The position numbers and the translations under genes were made by a program. Below are positions 15,921 to 25,249 of a stretch of 64,000 nucleotides of DNA, piece after piece. The stretch is from positions 5,969,776 through 6,033,775 of the forward strand of contig NZ_CP025746.1 in NCBI RefSeq assembly GCF_004015185.1. The letters are read 5' to 3'. The notes below the pieces were generated by a model. That model had not been told where the DNA came from and ran no database searches. It saw nothing but the letters and a program-made list of their open reading frames with translations. Position 1 is the first letter of the stretch, and every line of letters begins with the position of its first letter. Origin of the DNA: Clostridium manihotivorum (GTDB lineage: Bacteria; Bacillota; Clostridia; Clostridiales; Clostridiaceae).

Positions 15921-17207
15921 TTAGAACCGTCCCTGCGTCCCAATTTCCTTTCCCTTAATATATCTCCTTACTATATTTCTATCGTCACCCATGTAACAGA
16001 AACGTTCTAATCTTTCTAATGGATTTATATCTTCCGAATAAATATTGCTGTCATCTACTACTAGAGCATTAAACCAATAGCCTTCTTCAAAGGCCCCAAC
16101 CTTTTCAAAGTATCTTCCTCCTGAACGAGTGGCCATGTAAAAAGCTTCTGAAAGAGTTACAGCATCCCACTGTGGATCAAACATATTCCGGATCTTTGAA
16201 TGCTGTATAGTAGTTGCAATGCATCTAGCTATTGATAAACTTGCTCCAGAGCCTATATCACTGCCAAGAGCTAGATTTATCCCCATCTCAAGAAGTTTTT
16301 TAACTGGCATTATCCCTCCAGCATTTATATTTGAAGTAGCATCTGGACAATGAACTGCCATACAGTTTGGATTCTTCATAAGTTCTAAAACATCTTCATC
16401 CATGAAGATACAATGAGCCATTATTGTTGGCGTATTACCTAAAAGTTTATTTTTATAAAATATCTCTGCTCCATTTTTATAATCTGGAAAAAGATCCTTA
16501 CAAACCTTCATTTCATTGACGGCTTCACACATGTGAGAATGCACTGGAACTTCATATCTTTCTGCTAATTCTCCTAGTCCTGACAATAACTTTTCACTAC
16601 AAGTGATTGAAAACCTAGGTACAATAGATGCTTTTACTTCTCCAGCTTTTATATGCTCTTTTATAAATCTCTCAGTTTCCACAATTGACTGCTCTGTTTC
16701 TTCTATATAGTATTCTGGGCTGTTCTGATCCATATTTAACTTTCCAGTAAAAGCAAAAAGTCCCCTTTCTCTAAGTATATCAAAAAGTATTTCCGAAGCC
16801 TCGTAATGAATGGAAGGAAAACAATTAACATGCAAGGTTCCTTGACGTATTAATTCGTCCACAAAAAGGGTGTATATCTTTTTTGCATGATCTGCATCCT
16901 TGAACTTTGCCTCATTTGGATATGTATATGTATTTAACCAATCTAATAACTCCCTGTCCATCCCTATGCCTCTTTGTAAAAATTGAGGAGCGTGAACATG
17001 CATATCGCAAAAACCGGGGATGATAAGCCTATCTCCAAAGTCTATAATATTTTCCTTTGGAAAGTCTTCAGGCAATTCGTAGCAAATCTCCTTAACCTGA
17101 CCATTAAAAACTAATATGTAGGAATTATCCTTACTAATCATAGTATTCTTGTTCTCACTGTAAATTATATTTCCTTTGTAAGCCTTATAATAAGTATACT
17201 TTTCCAT
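15921..17207 (-). CDS. guaD: Guanine deaminase (amidohydrolase)
   Basis: 428 residues, cytoplasmic, full length for the AtzA/TrzN-like guanine deaminase group. The metal-binding HxH is in GFCDMHVHAPQF (near residue 70), followed by PRFSITCSE, HSHMCE (zinc His), MAHCIFMDE, and the Asp of LGSDIGSG. CPDATSNINAG is the family's substrate-loop segment. It converts guanine to xanthine plus ammonia in purine salvage/catabolism. The ATG is preceded by GAAGGGAG. It is a single gene; no purine-riboswitch consensus was seen in the 244-base gap upstream. Confidence 0.88.
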   Translation of the reverse strand: MEKYTYYKAYKGNIIYSENKNTMISKDNSYILVFNGQVKEICYELPEDFPKENIIDFGDRLIIPGFCDMHVHAPQFLQRGIGMDRELLDWLNTYTYPNEAKFKDADHAKKIYTLFVDELIRQGTLHVNCFPSIHYEASEILFDILRERGLFAFTGKLNMDQNSPEYYIEETEQSIVETERFIKEHIKAGEVKASIVPRFSITCSEKLLSGLGELAERYEVPVHSHMCEAVNEMKVCKDLFPDYKNGAEIFYKNKLLGNTPTIMAHCIFMDEDVLELMKNPNCMAVHCPDATSNINAGGIMPVKKLLEMGINLALGSDIGSGASLSIARCIATTIQHSKIRNMFDPQWDAVTLSEAFYMATRSGGRYFEKVGAFEEGYWFNALVVDDSNIYSEDINPLERLERFCYMGDDRNIVRRYIKGKEIGTQGRF

Positions 17208-17401
17208 TAAAATCTCCCTTCAGCATTTATATATAATTGTCTTGATAATCTCATAAAACTCCACTTAAGCTATTTTCTTAATTATTTATGACCTAAAAAT
17301 TTATATTTTCAAACTTTTTCTCTCAAATAGCAGCTAAGTTTTGAAAATATGTTAATAATAAAAGTTCTACATCTTTAATTATAATATATTTTTAAATATA
17401 A

Positions 17402-17431
17402 ATGCCCTCCCAAATAACTATGAGAGAGCAT
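17402..17431 (-). terminator. Rho-independent terminator of the isochorismatase-like gene
   Basis: Arms ATGCCCTC and GAGAGCAT; on the minus strand the stem is followed by TTATATTTAAAAA. Confidence 0.55.
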
Positions 17432-17451
17432 ATCTTTTTATATAGGTAAAC

Positions 17452-18012
17452 TTAGCTAATCTTTTCGAATTCTTCTACTGAAGTTAATACTATATCTCGT
17501 TCTGAGTATTTATCCAATAATTTTGGCATTTTACTCATATCCATAGTGGTAATAGCATCCTTTAAAACTGAAACTTTATATCCTCTGCTTTTACCCCCTA
17601 CTGATGTTTTTAAAACGCAAGCAGAAGCATCTAAGCCAACTAAAAACAGTTCATTAATGTTATTTTGCTTTAAGAAGGTATCTAAATTAGGATTTGAAAA
17701 AGCATCCCCTTTACCTTTAGAATAAATATTATCGCTAACAATATTTATCCTTGAGTCTATTTCACTTCCAGCAGTATCTTTAATTAGTTTACCTATTAAA
17801 GTTCTACTTAATAGACTGTTTCTATACTCATACTTTATATATACTACAACGATACCTTTTTCCTTGGAAAGTTTAATTACTGAATTCACATTGTTAATTA
17901 GTTCTTCTGAATTCTTATATGGATGCGGCTTGGTAGCGGTTACTCCAGTCATATCTTCCTGTATATCTATTACTAATAAAGCTTTATTTGTAGACTTCTT
18001 ATAACTATCCAT
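17452..18012 (-). CDS. Isochorismatase-like cysteine hydrolase
   Basis: 186 residues, cytoplasmic. The cysteine-hydrolase triad is visible: Asp in ALLVIDIQEDM (near 17), Lys in YSKGKGDAF (near 100) and Cys in LDASACVLKTS (near 133), with the cis-peptide region just before the cysteine. Relatives include nicotinamidase, N-carbamoylsarcosine amidase and isochorismatase; the exact substrate is not evident. The metal-binding DxHxxxH of nicotinamidases is not seen, which argues against PncA. It is a single gene with its own terminator. Confidence 0.82.
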   Translation of the reverse strand: MDSYKKSTNKALLVIDIQEDMTGVTATKPHPYKNSEELINNVNSVIKLSKEKGIVVVYIKYEYRNSLLSRTLIGKLIKDTAGSEIDSRINIVSDNIYSKGKGDAFSNPNLDTFLKQNNINELFLVGLDASACVLKTSVGGKSRGYKVSVLKDAITTMDMSKMPKLLDKYSERDIVLTSVEEFEKIS

Positions 18013-18576
18013 TATTTTTTCCTCTCATAATAATTTATTATAATATACTAATTAAACTTCCATATATAGAGAACCTATATAAAAAATTAATTTATACTTG
18101 TTATGAAATCCCAACTTCTAGGGATTATGGGGCACGTATAACTTAACAGTTGAGTTAGGAAGGCCTATATATGCTATTGAAAAACCTCAAATTTAAATAC
18201 AGATAAATTTCTTTTTACATCTCAACAACCTCCAGATACCTTCTCATATTCCTTAATTTAACATATTATACTGCACAGCAATTTATTATTCAAATAAAAA
18301 TAATTTAACATTACAGCCGCTAATAATTGTATTGTAATATTGACGTCACTTCATAAATCTAGAAGTAAATGAAAAATAATCACCCATGTTAAAATAAACA
18401 AATTTTTATAATAACTTTGTTATTAATTCTAATTTCTTAACATATTATAGTTTTGTAAGTAAATAAAGTATATACCTTTCTAACGATAGGTAATGTTTTA
18501 TGTAATCTTACAGTATTAGTTCATATAACATAACTATTTAATAAACAAAAATTTAATTTTAAGGGGTGTATCTATT
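18013..18576. other. Upstream region of the mannanase gene
   Basis: 564 AT-rich bases with no credible gene on either strand. It should hold promoters for the divergent hydrolase and mannanase genes. I see no clear operator or riboswitch. Confidence 0.4.
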
Positions 18577-20208
18577 ATGAATAAGACTTTACGTAAAGTA
18601 CTGTCTCTGATGACAACCATTGCAATAGCAGGTACTTTTCTCACTAACAAGCCTATTTCAGTTAAAGCCGCAACTTCCCTTCCTGTAAAAATGGAAGCTG
18701 AGACTTGCACTCTAAGCAATGGTGCTACTGTTACTGACAACGTCTATGGAACCAAATATCCTGGGTATTCTGGCAGTGGATTTGTGTGGGTGCCAAACTC
18801 AGGTACAATAACACTAAACGTCACAGTCCCTAAAAATGGTATGTACGAGCTTTCAACAAGATGCTGGATGTATCTTGGAAACAAAGGTGATACTAGACTT
18901 CAGGTTCTTAGCATCAATGGAGTTTCCCAAGGCAATTTTTATATTCCAAACAAAGGCGGATGGGCTGATTACAGTTTTGGATACTTTTACCTTGAAGCAG
19001 GACAGGCAAAAATCGAGATTGGCACCTCAGGAAGCTGGGGGTTTGTACTATATGATACAGTAACCTTTGACAATGCCAAAATGCCTGCATTAAAGATTGA
19101 TCCAACCCCTTCTGATGTAAATGCAACATCTGAAACAAAAGCTCTTAAAAACTACCTTACCAGCGTTTATGGCAATCACGTTCTTTCTGGACAGCAGGAG
19201 ATTTATGGTGGCGGAAATAACGGCAATACTGAGCTTGAATTTAATTATATACATGACAAGACAGGTAAATACCCTGCTATCAGAGGCTTTGATATGATGA
19301 ACTACAATCCTCTATATGGATGGGAAGATGGTACAACAAATCGTATAATTCAATGGGTAAAACAACGTGGAGGTATCGCAACTTCCTCATGGCATATCAA
19401 CATTCCATCTGATTTTACAAGCTATAAATTAGGCGATAAATTAGACTGGTCAAAATGCACTTATAAACCTACATCTAGCTTTAAAGCAGCTAACTGTCTA
19501 GATAAATCCACAAAGGAATATGCATACTTAATGCTTGCAATTGATGATCTTGCAAAACAGCTTCGTGTTCTTCAAGATGCAAAGGTTCCTCTACTTTTTA
19601 GACCTTTCCATGAAGCTGAAGGTAATAACAATACAGATGGTTCTGGCGCTTGGTTCTGGTGGGGTTCTTCAGGTTCTGAAGTCTACAAGCAACTTTGGCA
19701 GCTTCTTTACACAACACTAACTGAAAAATACGGTATTCACAATCTAATATGGGAAGTTAATCTTTATACCTATGCAAATTCAGCTCAGTGGTATCCAGGA
19801 GATAACTATGTAGATATAGTAGGATATGATAAATATGAAGGCTCTCCTTACACCTGGAAAACAAGTGCTGCAACAACAGCTTTTCTTACCCTTGTAAACG
19901 ACACCACCGATAAAAAAATGGTCGCAATGACTGAAAATGACGTTATCCCAGACATTCAGAACATCGTCAATCAAGGAGCTTGGTGGCTATATTTCTGCCC
20001 ATGGTATGGTGACTTTATTACCAGTTCAACCTATAACAATCCTACACTTCTAAATACTATATACAACAGTCCATATGTATTAACACTAGATGAACTACCA
20101 ACAAACCTTTATGGAACAACTACAACCAAGCTAACTTATGGCAACGTAAATAATTTTTCAAAGACAAGTTCATTAGATTCTTATTTATTGAGTACTAATC
20201 GTAGATAA
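18577..20208 (+). CDS. Secreted CBM35-GH26 endo-beta-1,4-mannanase
   Basis: 543 residues. A signal peptide (cleavage near residue 31, after SVKA) is followed by a CBM35-type module (about 37-167, MEAETCTLSNG...VTFDNAKM) and a GH26 catalytic domain (about 185-500). The acid/base is Glu346 in FRPFHEAEG; the nucleophile is probably Glu453 in VAMTENDVIP. The enzyme would cut beta-mannans outside the cell. The last 23 residues (YGNVNNFSKTSSLDSYLLST...) look like the first half of a type I dockerin that has lost Ca-binding Asp residues and its second repeat. AAGGGGTG precedes the ATG. Single gene. Confidence 0.9.
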   Translation: MNKTLRKVLSLMTTIAIAGTFLTNKPISVKAATSLPVKMEAETCTLSNGATVTDNVYGTKYPGYSGSGFVWVPNSGTITLNVTVPKNGMYELSTRCWMYLGNKGDTRLQVLSINGVSQGNFYIPNKGGWADYSFGYFYLEAGQAKIEIGTSGSWGFVLYDTVTFDNAKMPALKIDPTPSDVNATSETKALKNYLTSVYGNHVLSGQQEIYGGGNNGNTELEFNYIHDKTGKYPAIRGFDMMNYNPLYGWEDGTTNRIIQWVKQRGGIATSSWHINIPSDFTSYKLGDKLDWSKCTYKPTSSFKAANCLDKSTKEYAYLMLAIDDLAKQLRVLQDAKVPLLFRPFHEAEGNNNTDGSGAWFWWGSSGSEVYKQLWQLLYTTLTEKYGIHNLIWEVNLYTYANSAQWYPGDNYVDIVGYDKYEGSPYTWKTSAATTAFLTLVNDTTDKKMVAMTENDVIPDIQNIVNQGAWWLYFCPWYGDFITSSTYNNPTLLNTIYNSPYVLTLDELPTNLYGTTTTKLTYGNVNNFSKTSSLDSYLLSTNRR

Positions 20209-20285
20209 ATTAAAACATATAAGATGTATTGAAGTTTACTTGAAATAATAATATTTTTAATTTCACATCTTACTTTTATTATAAA

Positions 20286-20331
20286 ATAAACTCACCTTAT
20301 GCTATTCTTTAAAGCATATTGGTGAGTTTAT
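20286..20331. terminator. Bidirectional terminator between the GH26 and GNAT genes
   Basis: Arms ATAAACTCACC and GGTGAGTTTAT, extended by TATGCT/AGCATA, form a strong hairpin between convergent genes. A weaker AAGATGT/ACATCTT stem with TTTTATT precedes it. Confidence 0.75.
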
Positions 20332-20380
20332 GAATGTTAAAATAATTTCTTCATATACAATTCTTTTATTAATAAATTTC

Positions 20381-20833
20381 TTAGTTTAGCTTTTTAGCTA
20401 CATAAAATCCATCTACAACTTCTTTGCACCATTCTACCCATATCTTGGCTGGGCACATACAATAATCTAATGCATACCACATTGGAATAGCTTCTTTTTT
20501 ATCTTCGCTACTCCAAGCTCTGATTTGATGATATCCATTCTCTTTGGCCCACTTCTCAGTATGAGTTATCATTCCTCTTGCTATGCCTTGTTTTCTATAC
20601 TTTTCATTTACTTCGATAACATCAATATAAGCGTCTCTTAAATATTCTAATGGTTTTGGATATTCTAATGGATATGTCGATATAATCCCAACTGGTACTT
20701 CATTATCATAAGCTACTAATGATAAACAGCCTTCACCAAAATGAAAACAATTAAATTTAATAATGTAATCACCAAAAATCTCTGCAATTTTAGGCACTTC
20801 ATTTATATCAATTACTTTATATTCTATTCCCAA
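20381..20833 (-). CDS. GNAT family N-acetyltransferase
   Basis: 150 residues, cytoplasmic. The acetyl-CoA-binding motif A is VNEKYRKQGIARGMITHTE (about 75-93), preceded by the beta-4 segment AYIDVIEV. It starts with TTG, with GGAGG seven bases upstream. The acceptor is unknown: antibiotic, amine or protein N-terminus are all possible. The leader encodes a 14-residue peptide and contains two hairpins that compete for the same arm, one of which buries this ribosome binding site. That layout is known from translationally attenuated resistance genes and makes an antibiotic-related role worth testing. Confidence 0.8.
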   Translation of the reverse strand: MGIEYKVIDINEVPKIAEIFGDYIIKFNCFHFGEGCLSLVAYDNEVPVGIISTYPLEYPKPLEYLRDAYIDVIEVNEKYRKQGIARGMITHTEKWAKENGYHQIRAWSSEDKKEAIPMWYALDYCMCPAKIWVEWCKEVVDGFYVAKKLN

Positions 20834-20840
20834 CTAAAAT

Positions 20841-20882
20841 CCTCCATTTCTAAAGGAGGGTTAAATTATGGTCACCCTCCCT
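20841..20882 (-). promoter_or_regulatory. Translational attenuator: two mutually exclusive hairpins
   Basis: On the minus strand AGGAGGGT pairs with ACCCTCCT (20875-20882 against 20855-20862). The same second arm's CCTCC can instead pair with GGAGG at 20842-20846, the ribosome binding site of the GNAT gene. A ribosome at the end of the leader peptide would mask the first arm and shift the balance. Confidence 0.55.
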
Positions 20883-20917
20883 GTATTTCTTAATTTACAA
20901 ACCAGTATATTTTTCAT
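20873..20917 (-). CDS. Leader peptide upstream of the GNAT gene
   Basis: 14 codons, MKNILVCKLRNTGG, starting with ATG and preceded by AAGGAG about ten bases upstream. Its stop codon lies inside the first attenuator stem. The peptide is probably a sensor of translation rather than a functional product. Confidence 0.5.
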
Positions 20918-21073
20918 ATGAAATCACTCCTTCCACTATTATATAAAGGTTATAACAAATCTACCCTTTAATTTAATAAATCGCACAAGCTTAAACTGAT
21001 ACAATTATATTATAGCTTACTTTTTTACCAAATAATACAATACAACTCAAACTGTTCGATTTTTTTGCTATAA

Positions 21074-21104
21074 TAAAAAGCACTCAATCAAAAAATTGAA
21101 TGCT
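21074..21104 (-). terminator. Rho-independent terminator of ywbE
   Basis: Arms AGCACTCAAT and ATTGAATGCT with a short A-rich loop; TTTTTAT follows on the minus strand. Confidence 0.8.
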
Positions 21105-21122
21105 CTCTATTATGCCTAAATA

Positions 21123-21314
21123 TTATTTTATTTTCTGAACTCTTCCTACAATTCCACCCTCAAGCATTACCTTGATACCACGTGGATGAACCTCTGAGTT
21201 TGTGAGAAGTTTTTGCACTATACCCTCTGTTAGCTTTCCAGAACGCTGGTCTTGTTTTTGAACAACAAGGACTTTTGTTCCTACTTTTATATGTTTTCGT
21301 ATGGTTCCATCCAT
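21123..21314 (-). CDS. ywbE: YwbE family small protein (DUF2196)
   Basis: 63 residues, matching the size of Bacillus YwbE. The conserved core KKDQRxGKLTxGIVxxxLTNS appears here as QKQDQRSGKLTEGIVQKLL, followed by HPRGIKVMLEGGIVGRVQ. The family is a small beta-rich, KOW/SH3-like protein of unknown function, perhaps nucleic-acid binding. A TATAAT preceded by TG (21441-21446, minus strand) is a plausible extended -10 promoter element. The 5' leader contains an inverted repeat at 21349-21389. Confidence 0.85.
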   Translation of the reverse strand: MDGTIRKHIKVGTKVLVVQKQDQRSGKLTEGIVQKLLTNSEVHPRGIKVMLEGGIVGRVQKIK

Positions 21315-21348
21315 AGTATTACTCTTCTTTCTTATTTTCTATATAGCT

Positions 21349-21389
21349 TTACTACACACTCCACATATGGTGTATGTTATTTGTAGTAA
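21349..21389 (-). promoter_or_regulatory. Inverted repeat in the ywbE leader
   Basis: Arms TTACTACA and TGTAGTAA enclose a smaller palindromic segment around CATATG. It lies 35 bases upstream of the start codon, so it may shape the leader RNA. Confidence 0.35.
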
Positions 21390-21529
21390 CATATATTAAT
21401 CGATGTTAAACTTACCTTATCTTTAACTTTGACAAAAACAATTATAACACATTAAGGCTATATAGAAATTCATACTTCACCTATTCTGTATAGCGGAGCT
21501 ACGATTAGTTTATGTAGAAAAGTAATACA

Positions 21530-21560
21530 AAAATGACATATGGCCAGGCTGCCACATGCC
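21530..21560 (-). terminator. Rho-independent terminator of the GH16 gene
   Basis: On the minus strand GGCATGTGGC pairs (with G-U pairs) with GGCCATATGTC, followed by ATTTTTGT. Confidence 0.7.
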
Positions 21561-21580
21561 ATTCTTACCTTATGAATAAA

Positions 21581-24500
21581 CTACTGTTCCTTCACCAATG
21601 AAAAATCTGATAAAGTTATGGTTGATGTAGGAGTAGTCACCCCATCAATCAGCCCCATAGATACTACCATTGTTATATTAGTATCAGTAGGATCATTCAC
21701 TGTAAACTCAGCTACTGCATCTTTCGTCACATCTTTTGTTAAAGCAATATCTGCTCCACCATACCAGCCATATGTTGCTGTAAGCATAGCTAGTTTAACT
21801 GTTCTTGCTTCTGTTGAATTAGCCTTAAAGGTTACTTTATATCTTCCTCCCTTTTCCAGAGTAATCCCACTCTGCTTGAGCTGAACATTCCAATCAGCTG
21901 ATCCTACATTGGTTATACAGTAAGTTGCCTTGTTATCTGTAAATGCTGATGTTGCCTGTGCTGGTGCAGTAATTGCACTTTCCCAGCCATTGCTGCCAGT
22001 TGCAAAATTAGAATTCTTCAACAAATTTTCTCCAACAGGTGTCACTTGTACCGCTGGTGCATCAATCTTTTCCAGGTTAATATTATCAATACAGATCTGA
22101 TGCTGCGTTGTAATCTGAGTTCCACCTACGGCACCCATAGAGATACTTAATATGGACTTAAGATCCGTTGGTTTGTTCATCTGGAAATCAATTGTAAATG
22201 TCTGATAATTATTTGTCAGATTTACAATTTTCTCTCCGGAATATGGGTCCCAGTTATTATCAGCACTGCCATCTCTCTGAATTGCAAACATCAGCTTTCT
22301 GTTCAAACTTGATTTTGCTTCCAGAGTAAGTCTGTACCACTGATCTTTATCTAGTTCCACATTATTCTGCTTTAACTGAATCTTCCAACCCTGATCTCCT
22401 GTATTTTTAATGGTAAAAGCCGCTGCATTTTTCTCTGTTAGGCTGTCTACTACATAAGTTGCGTCTGCACTCCCATCAACATATGGATCATATCCTGCAA
22501 ATCCTGCATTAAAGCTTCCGTTCTTGATCAGTGTATCCTCAACAATACGAATCTCATCTAAATAATAAATGCCCGGTTCGTTGATTTTAAATGCAATATC
22601 ATTTCCCCCGCTTGTAGCTGGCATTTTGAATTTATAATTATAGAGATTATTTTTTCCATCAAGTGCAGCATCAAAAGTCTTGCCTACTACTGCTGCCTGA
22701 ATGTTCTTACCAGATTCCCCCTCAGCCTTGAAACTCAATGCATAATTTGTACCTGCTGTTAATGCAAGTCCGTTCTGTGAAATCACAACCGGATTCGCAT
22801 CTGTTGTTTCTTCTGAAGCCTCAATCTTTAATCTTCTTCCATCCTCTAATGGTGTGACAGAGGCATTACCATTTGCTGCCTTGATATTCCAGAAGCCCAT
22901 GTGATTGGTTCCTTCCTGGAAATTAGCATTGTAAACGTAGTTACCATCTGCAAGTACTGTTTTCGCTTCATTAGAGCCATCAGACTGTGAAATCTTCTTC
23001 AGCGTTACATTGGTGATATGGATACTGGCGGCGGAACCTGCATTACCCATATTAAATTCCATACGCCCGTTTGCATCATCATCCTGTTTCATGGAAAAAT
23101 TAAAAGTATATGGGCTCTTTTCTGTTGTTAAGCTAAGTCCTGTATCAGCCATATAACGCACATAACCATTATTGGGTCCTGTCACAGCTACCTTCATTGC
23201 TCTGGCATCATCTGCCCATGCATCAAACGTAACCTGATAAGTTCCACCCTTTTTCAATGGAATATTAGGCTGTACCAGCTGTACACTGTAATCTGCAGTT
23301 CCACCATTGGTGGTATTAATATCAATCTTGTTATTATTTATTTCCGCCTTTGCATCTCCTCCTACAGCTGTAATAAATCTCCAATCCTTGTCATCTGTCA
23401 GATTTTCTTGGGTGGCAAAATTACCATTGATAATATAGTTTCCATCTTCAGCCGGGTCTCTAAAAGTGACACTGTTTTCAGGTTTTGTTACGTTTTCATC
23501 ATAACTATCCTTCTGATATACTCTTACATAATCAATACTATAAGCCTGATTCTCAAAATCTGTAGTTTCATCTGGATTTCCAACCCAGCTTCCACCAACT
23601 GCAAGATTTAAGATCATATAGAATTTCTGATCAAATGGAGCCGGGTAAGTAATCTCTCCCTGACCTTCTGTTCTGGAATACCAGTTATCTTCACTATGGT
23701 ACATAACTCCATCCATATACCAGTTGATCTTACCTGGAAGCCATTCTACAGCAAAGTCATGATACGTATCAGAAAATGTATCATTACTTAATAAAGTGGT
23801 TCCCTGAGATTGATTATGAGGATTACCATAATGAATGGTTCCATATACTTTCGATGTATCTTGTCCCATTATTTCTGCCGCATCAATTTCGCCACATCTT
23901 GGCCATTGACCATAGTTATTCTCATCTGTAGGCATTAACCAGAATGCTGGCAGATATCCTTGTCCTTTAGGTACCTTGAGTCTTGCCTCAAAAATACCAT
24001 ACTTAAAGTCTTTTTTATTCTGTGTGTTAATACGACCTGATGTATAGGATGTCACTCCATTCTCATCAACAGTTTTGATTGGTTTTATTACTAATTTACC
24101 GTCTTTCAAATAGATATTTTTATCAGAATCAACATATTTCTGTTTTTCTGCATTTACCCATCCGGCATCATGTGTTTCTACGTTCCAGTCATCTCTGTTT
24201 AGTGTTGTCTCATTAAAATCATCCTGCCACTTTAATTTATAACCTTCATAAGACAATTTTTGTGCAACCTCTCCCTGATTCTCAAATGTCATCGTTACTA
24301 ACAGAGTTACATTCTTTCCAGCAACTGTAATGTCTTTGGTTGCTGTGATTGTCTTGGTTGTTGTGCCTGTTTCTGCTGCATAGGCTCTTCTCATACCAAT
24401 TTCTGGAATCGCTGCGCCAATCATTGTAATCACTAAAAGAAGTGTAAATAATTTTTTTCCCTTTTTCTTCTTTACAGCAAAAACAATTAAGCCTGCACTT

Positions 24501-25249
24501 ATGAGCACAATGCATACCCACAATTCTTTATGACTAAAGATGCCAGTCTTTGTATTATTTGCGTTCAGTCCTTCCACTTGGCCTGACTTTCCCGTTGGTG
24601 ATACAACGCTTGTTTCTGGATCTTTCGTTGGTGCAGCAACGCTTGTTTTTCCACTTTCCGGTGTTGATACAACGCTTGTTTCTGAATTTTTCATTGGTAA
24701 TACAACACTTGTTCCTGAATTTTTCGTTGGTAATACAACGTTTGTTTCTCCATTCTTCGGTGTTGATACAACGCTTGTTTCTGAATTTTTCATTGGTAAT
24801 ACAACACTTGTTCCTGGATTTTTCGTTGGTAATACAACGTTTGTTTCTCCATTCTTCGGTGTTGATACAACGCTTGTTTCTGAATTTTTCGTCGGTAATA
24901 TAACACTTGTTCCTGGATTTTTCGGTGTTAATACAACGCTTGTTTCTGATGTATGGCCTCCAGCAATCTGTGGGATGGTATAGATCCGCTCTCCCGAAGA
25001 ACCTTTTCCATCCTCTGCTACATACCCTTTCGGCATCTGTACTTTGATTTCAATATTTGTCAATGGATTTGTACTAAGATTATTCACCTTGACAATTTCA
25101 GTGATATTATCACTGTCCGAATATTCAGATTTGTCTGTTTGTACCGACAATTCCGGCTGTATGTTTGTTTCTTCAGCAGCAAATGCATTCATCGTCATTG
25201 TTGCCATAAATAAAAATACAACCGCTACTATTTTACTTATTTTTGACAC
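21581..25249 (-). CDS. Multidomain GH16 laminarinase with carbohydrate-binding modules and internal anchor/signal segments
   Basis: 1222 residues; GTG start with GGGGGAG upstream. Order: signal peptide (1-24, ends AFAA); a cell-surface-protein-like domain (30-98); eleven 11-residue repeats (100-220); a hydrophobic helix (243-259) with a KKKKGKK tail; a second hydrophobic segment (267-281) ending in AYAAE, which looks like a second signal peptide; a GH16 catalytic domain (about 335-590) with E454, D456 and E459 in GEIDAAEIMG; then about four CBM4/CBM22-like beta-sandwich modules (610-1222). GH16 enzymes with this ExDxxE motif cut beta-1,3-glucans such as laminarin. The middle reads like one surface protein's anchor fused to another enzyme's signal peptide. 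Single gene. Confidence 0.88.
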   Translation of the reverse strand: MSKISKIVAVVFLFMATMTMNAFAAEETNIQPELSVQTDKSEYSDSDNITEIVKVNNLSTNPLTNIEIKVQMPKGYVAEDGKGSSGERIYTIPQIAGGHTSETSVVLTPKNPGTSVILPTKNSETSVVSTPKNGETNVVLPTKNPGTSVVLPMKNSETSVVSTPKNGETNVVLPTKNSGTSVVLPMKNSETSVVSTPESGKTSVAAPTKDPETSVVSPTGKSGQVEGLNANNTKTGIFSHKELWVCIVLISAGLIVFAVKKKKGKKLFTLLLVITMIGAAIPEIGMRRAYAAETGTTTKTITATKDITVAGKNVTLLVTMTFENQGEVAQKLSYEGYKLKWQDDFNETTLNRDDWNVETHDAGWVNAEKQKYVDSDKNIYLKDGKLVIKPIKTVDENGVTSYTSGRINTQNKKDFKYGIFEARLKVPKGQGYLPAFWLMPTDENNYGQWPRCGEIDAAEIMGQDTSKVYGTIHYGNPHNQSQGTTLLSNDTFSDTYHDFAVEWLPGKINWYMDGVMYHSEDNWYSRTEGQGEITYPAPFDQKFYMILNLAVGGSWVGNPDETTDFENQAYSIDYVRVYQKDSYDENVTKPENSVTFRDPAEDGNYIINGNFATQENLTDDKDWRFITAVGGDAKAEINNNKIDINTTNGGTADYSVQLVQPNIPLKKGGTYQVTFDAWADDARAMKVAVTGPNNGYVRYMADTGLSLTTEKSPYTFNFSMKQDDDANGRMEFNMGNAGSAASIHITNVTLKKISQSDGSNEAKTVLADGNYVYNANFQEGTNHMGFWNIKAANGNASVTPLEDGRRLKIEASEETTDANPVVISQNGLALTAGTNYALSFKAEGESGKNIQAAVVGKTFDAALDGKNNLYNYKFKMPATSGGNDIAFKINEPGIYYLDEIRIVEDTLIKNGSFNAGFAGYDPYVDGSADATYVVDSLTEKNAAAFTIKNTGDQGWKIQLKQNNVELDKDQWYRLTLEAKSSLNRKLMFAIQRDGSADNNWDPYSGEKIVNLTNNYQTFTIDFQMNKPTDLKSILSISMGAVGGTQITTQHQICIDNINLEKIDAPAVQVTPVGENLLKNSNFATGSNGWESAITAPAQATSAFTDNKATYCITNVGSADWNVQLKQSGITLEKGGRYKVTFKANSTEARTVKLAMLTATYGWYGGADIALTKDVTKDAVAEFTVNDPTDTNITMVVSMGLIDGVTTPTSTITLSDFSLVKEQ
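24590..24952 (-). repeat. Tandem 33-base repeats (11 units) within the GH16 gene
   Basis: Eleven 11-codon units of the pattern x-E/G-T-S-V-V-x-P-T/M-K-N are arranged so that groups of three recur as a higher-order 99-base unit (PGTSVVLPMK, SETSVVSTPK, GETNVVLPTK). The encoded Thr/Ser/Pro-rich stretch is a typical extended wall-spanning linker. Units are conserved at DNA level, so recent duplication or slippage is likely. Confidence 0.85.

Noticed and set aside
17208..17300. Possible purine riboswitch before guaD
   Set aside because: The conserved core bases of the purine aptamer are not present.
24590..24952. CRISPR-like regular array
   Set aside because: The 33-base units are direct coding repeats in frame with the GH16 gene, without unique spacers.
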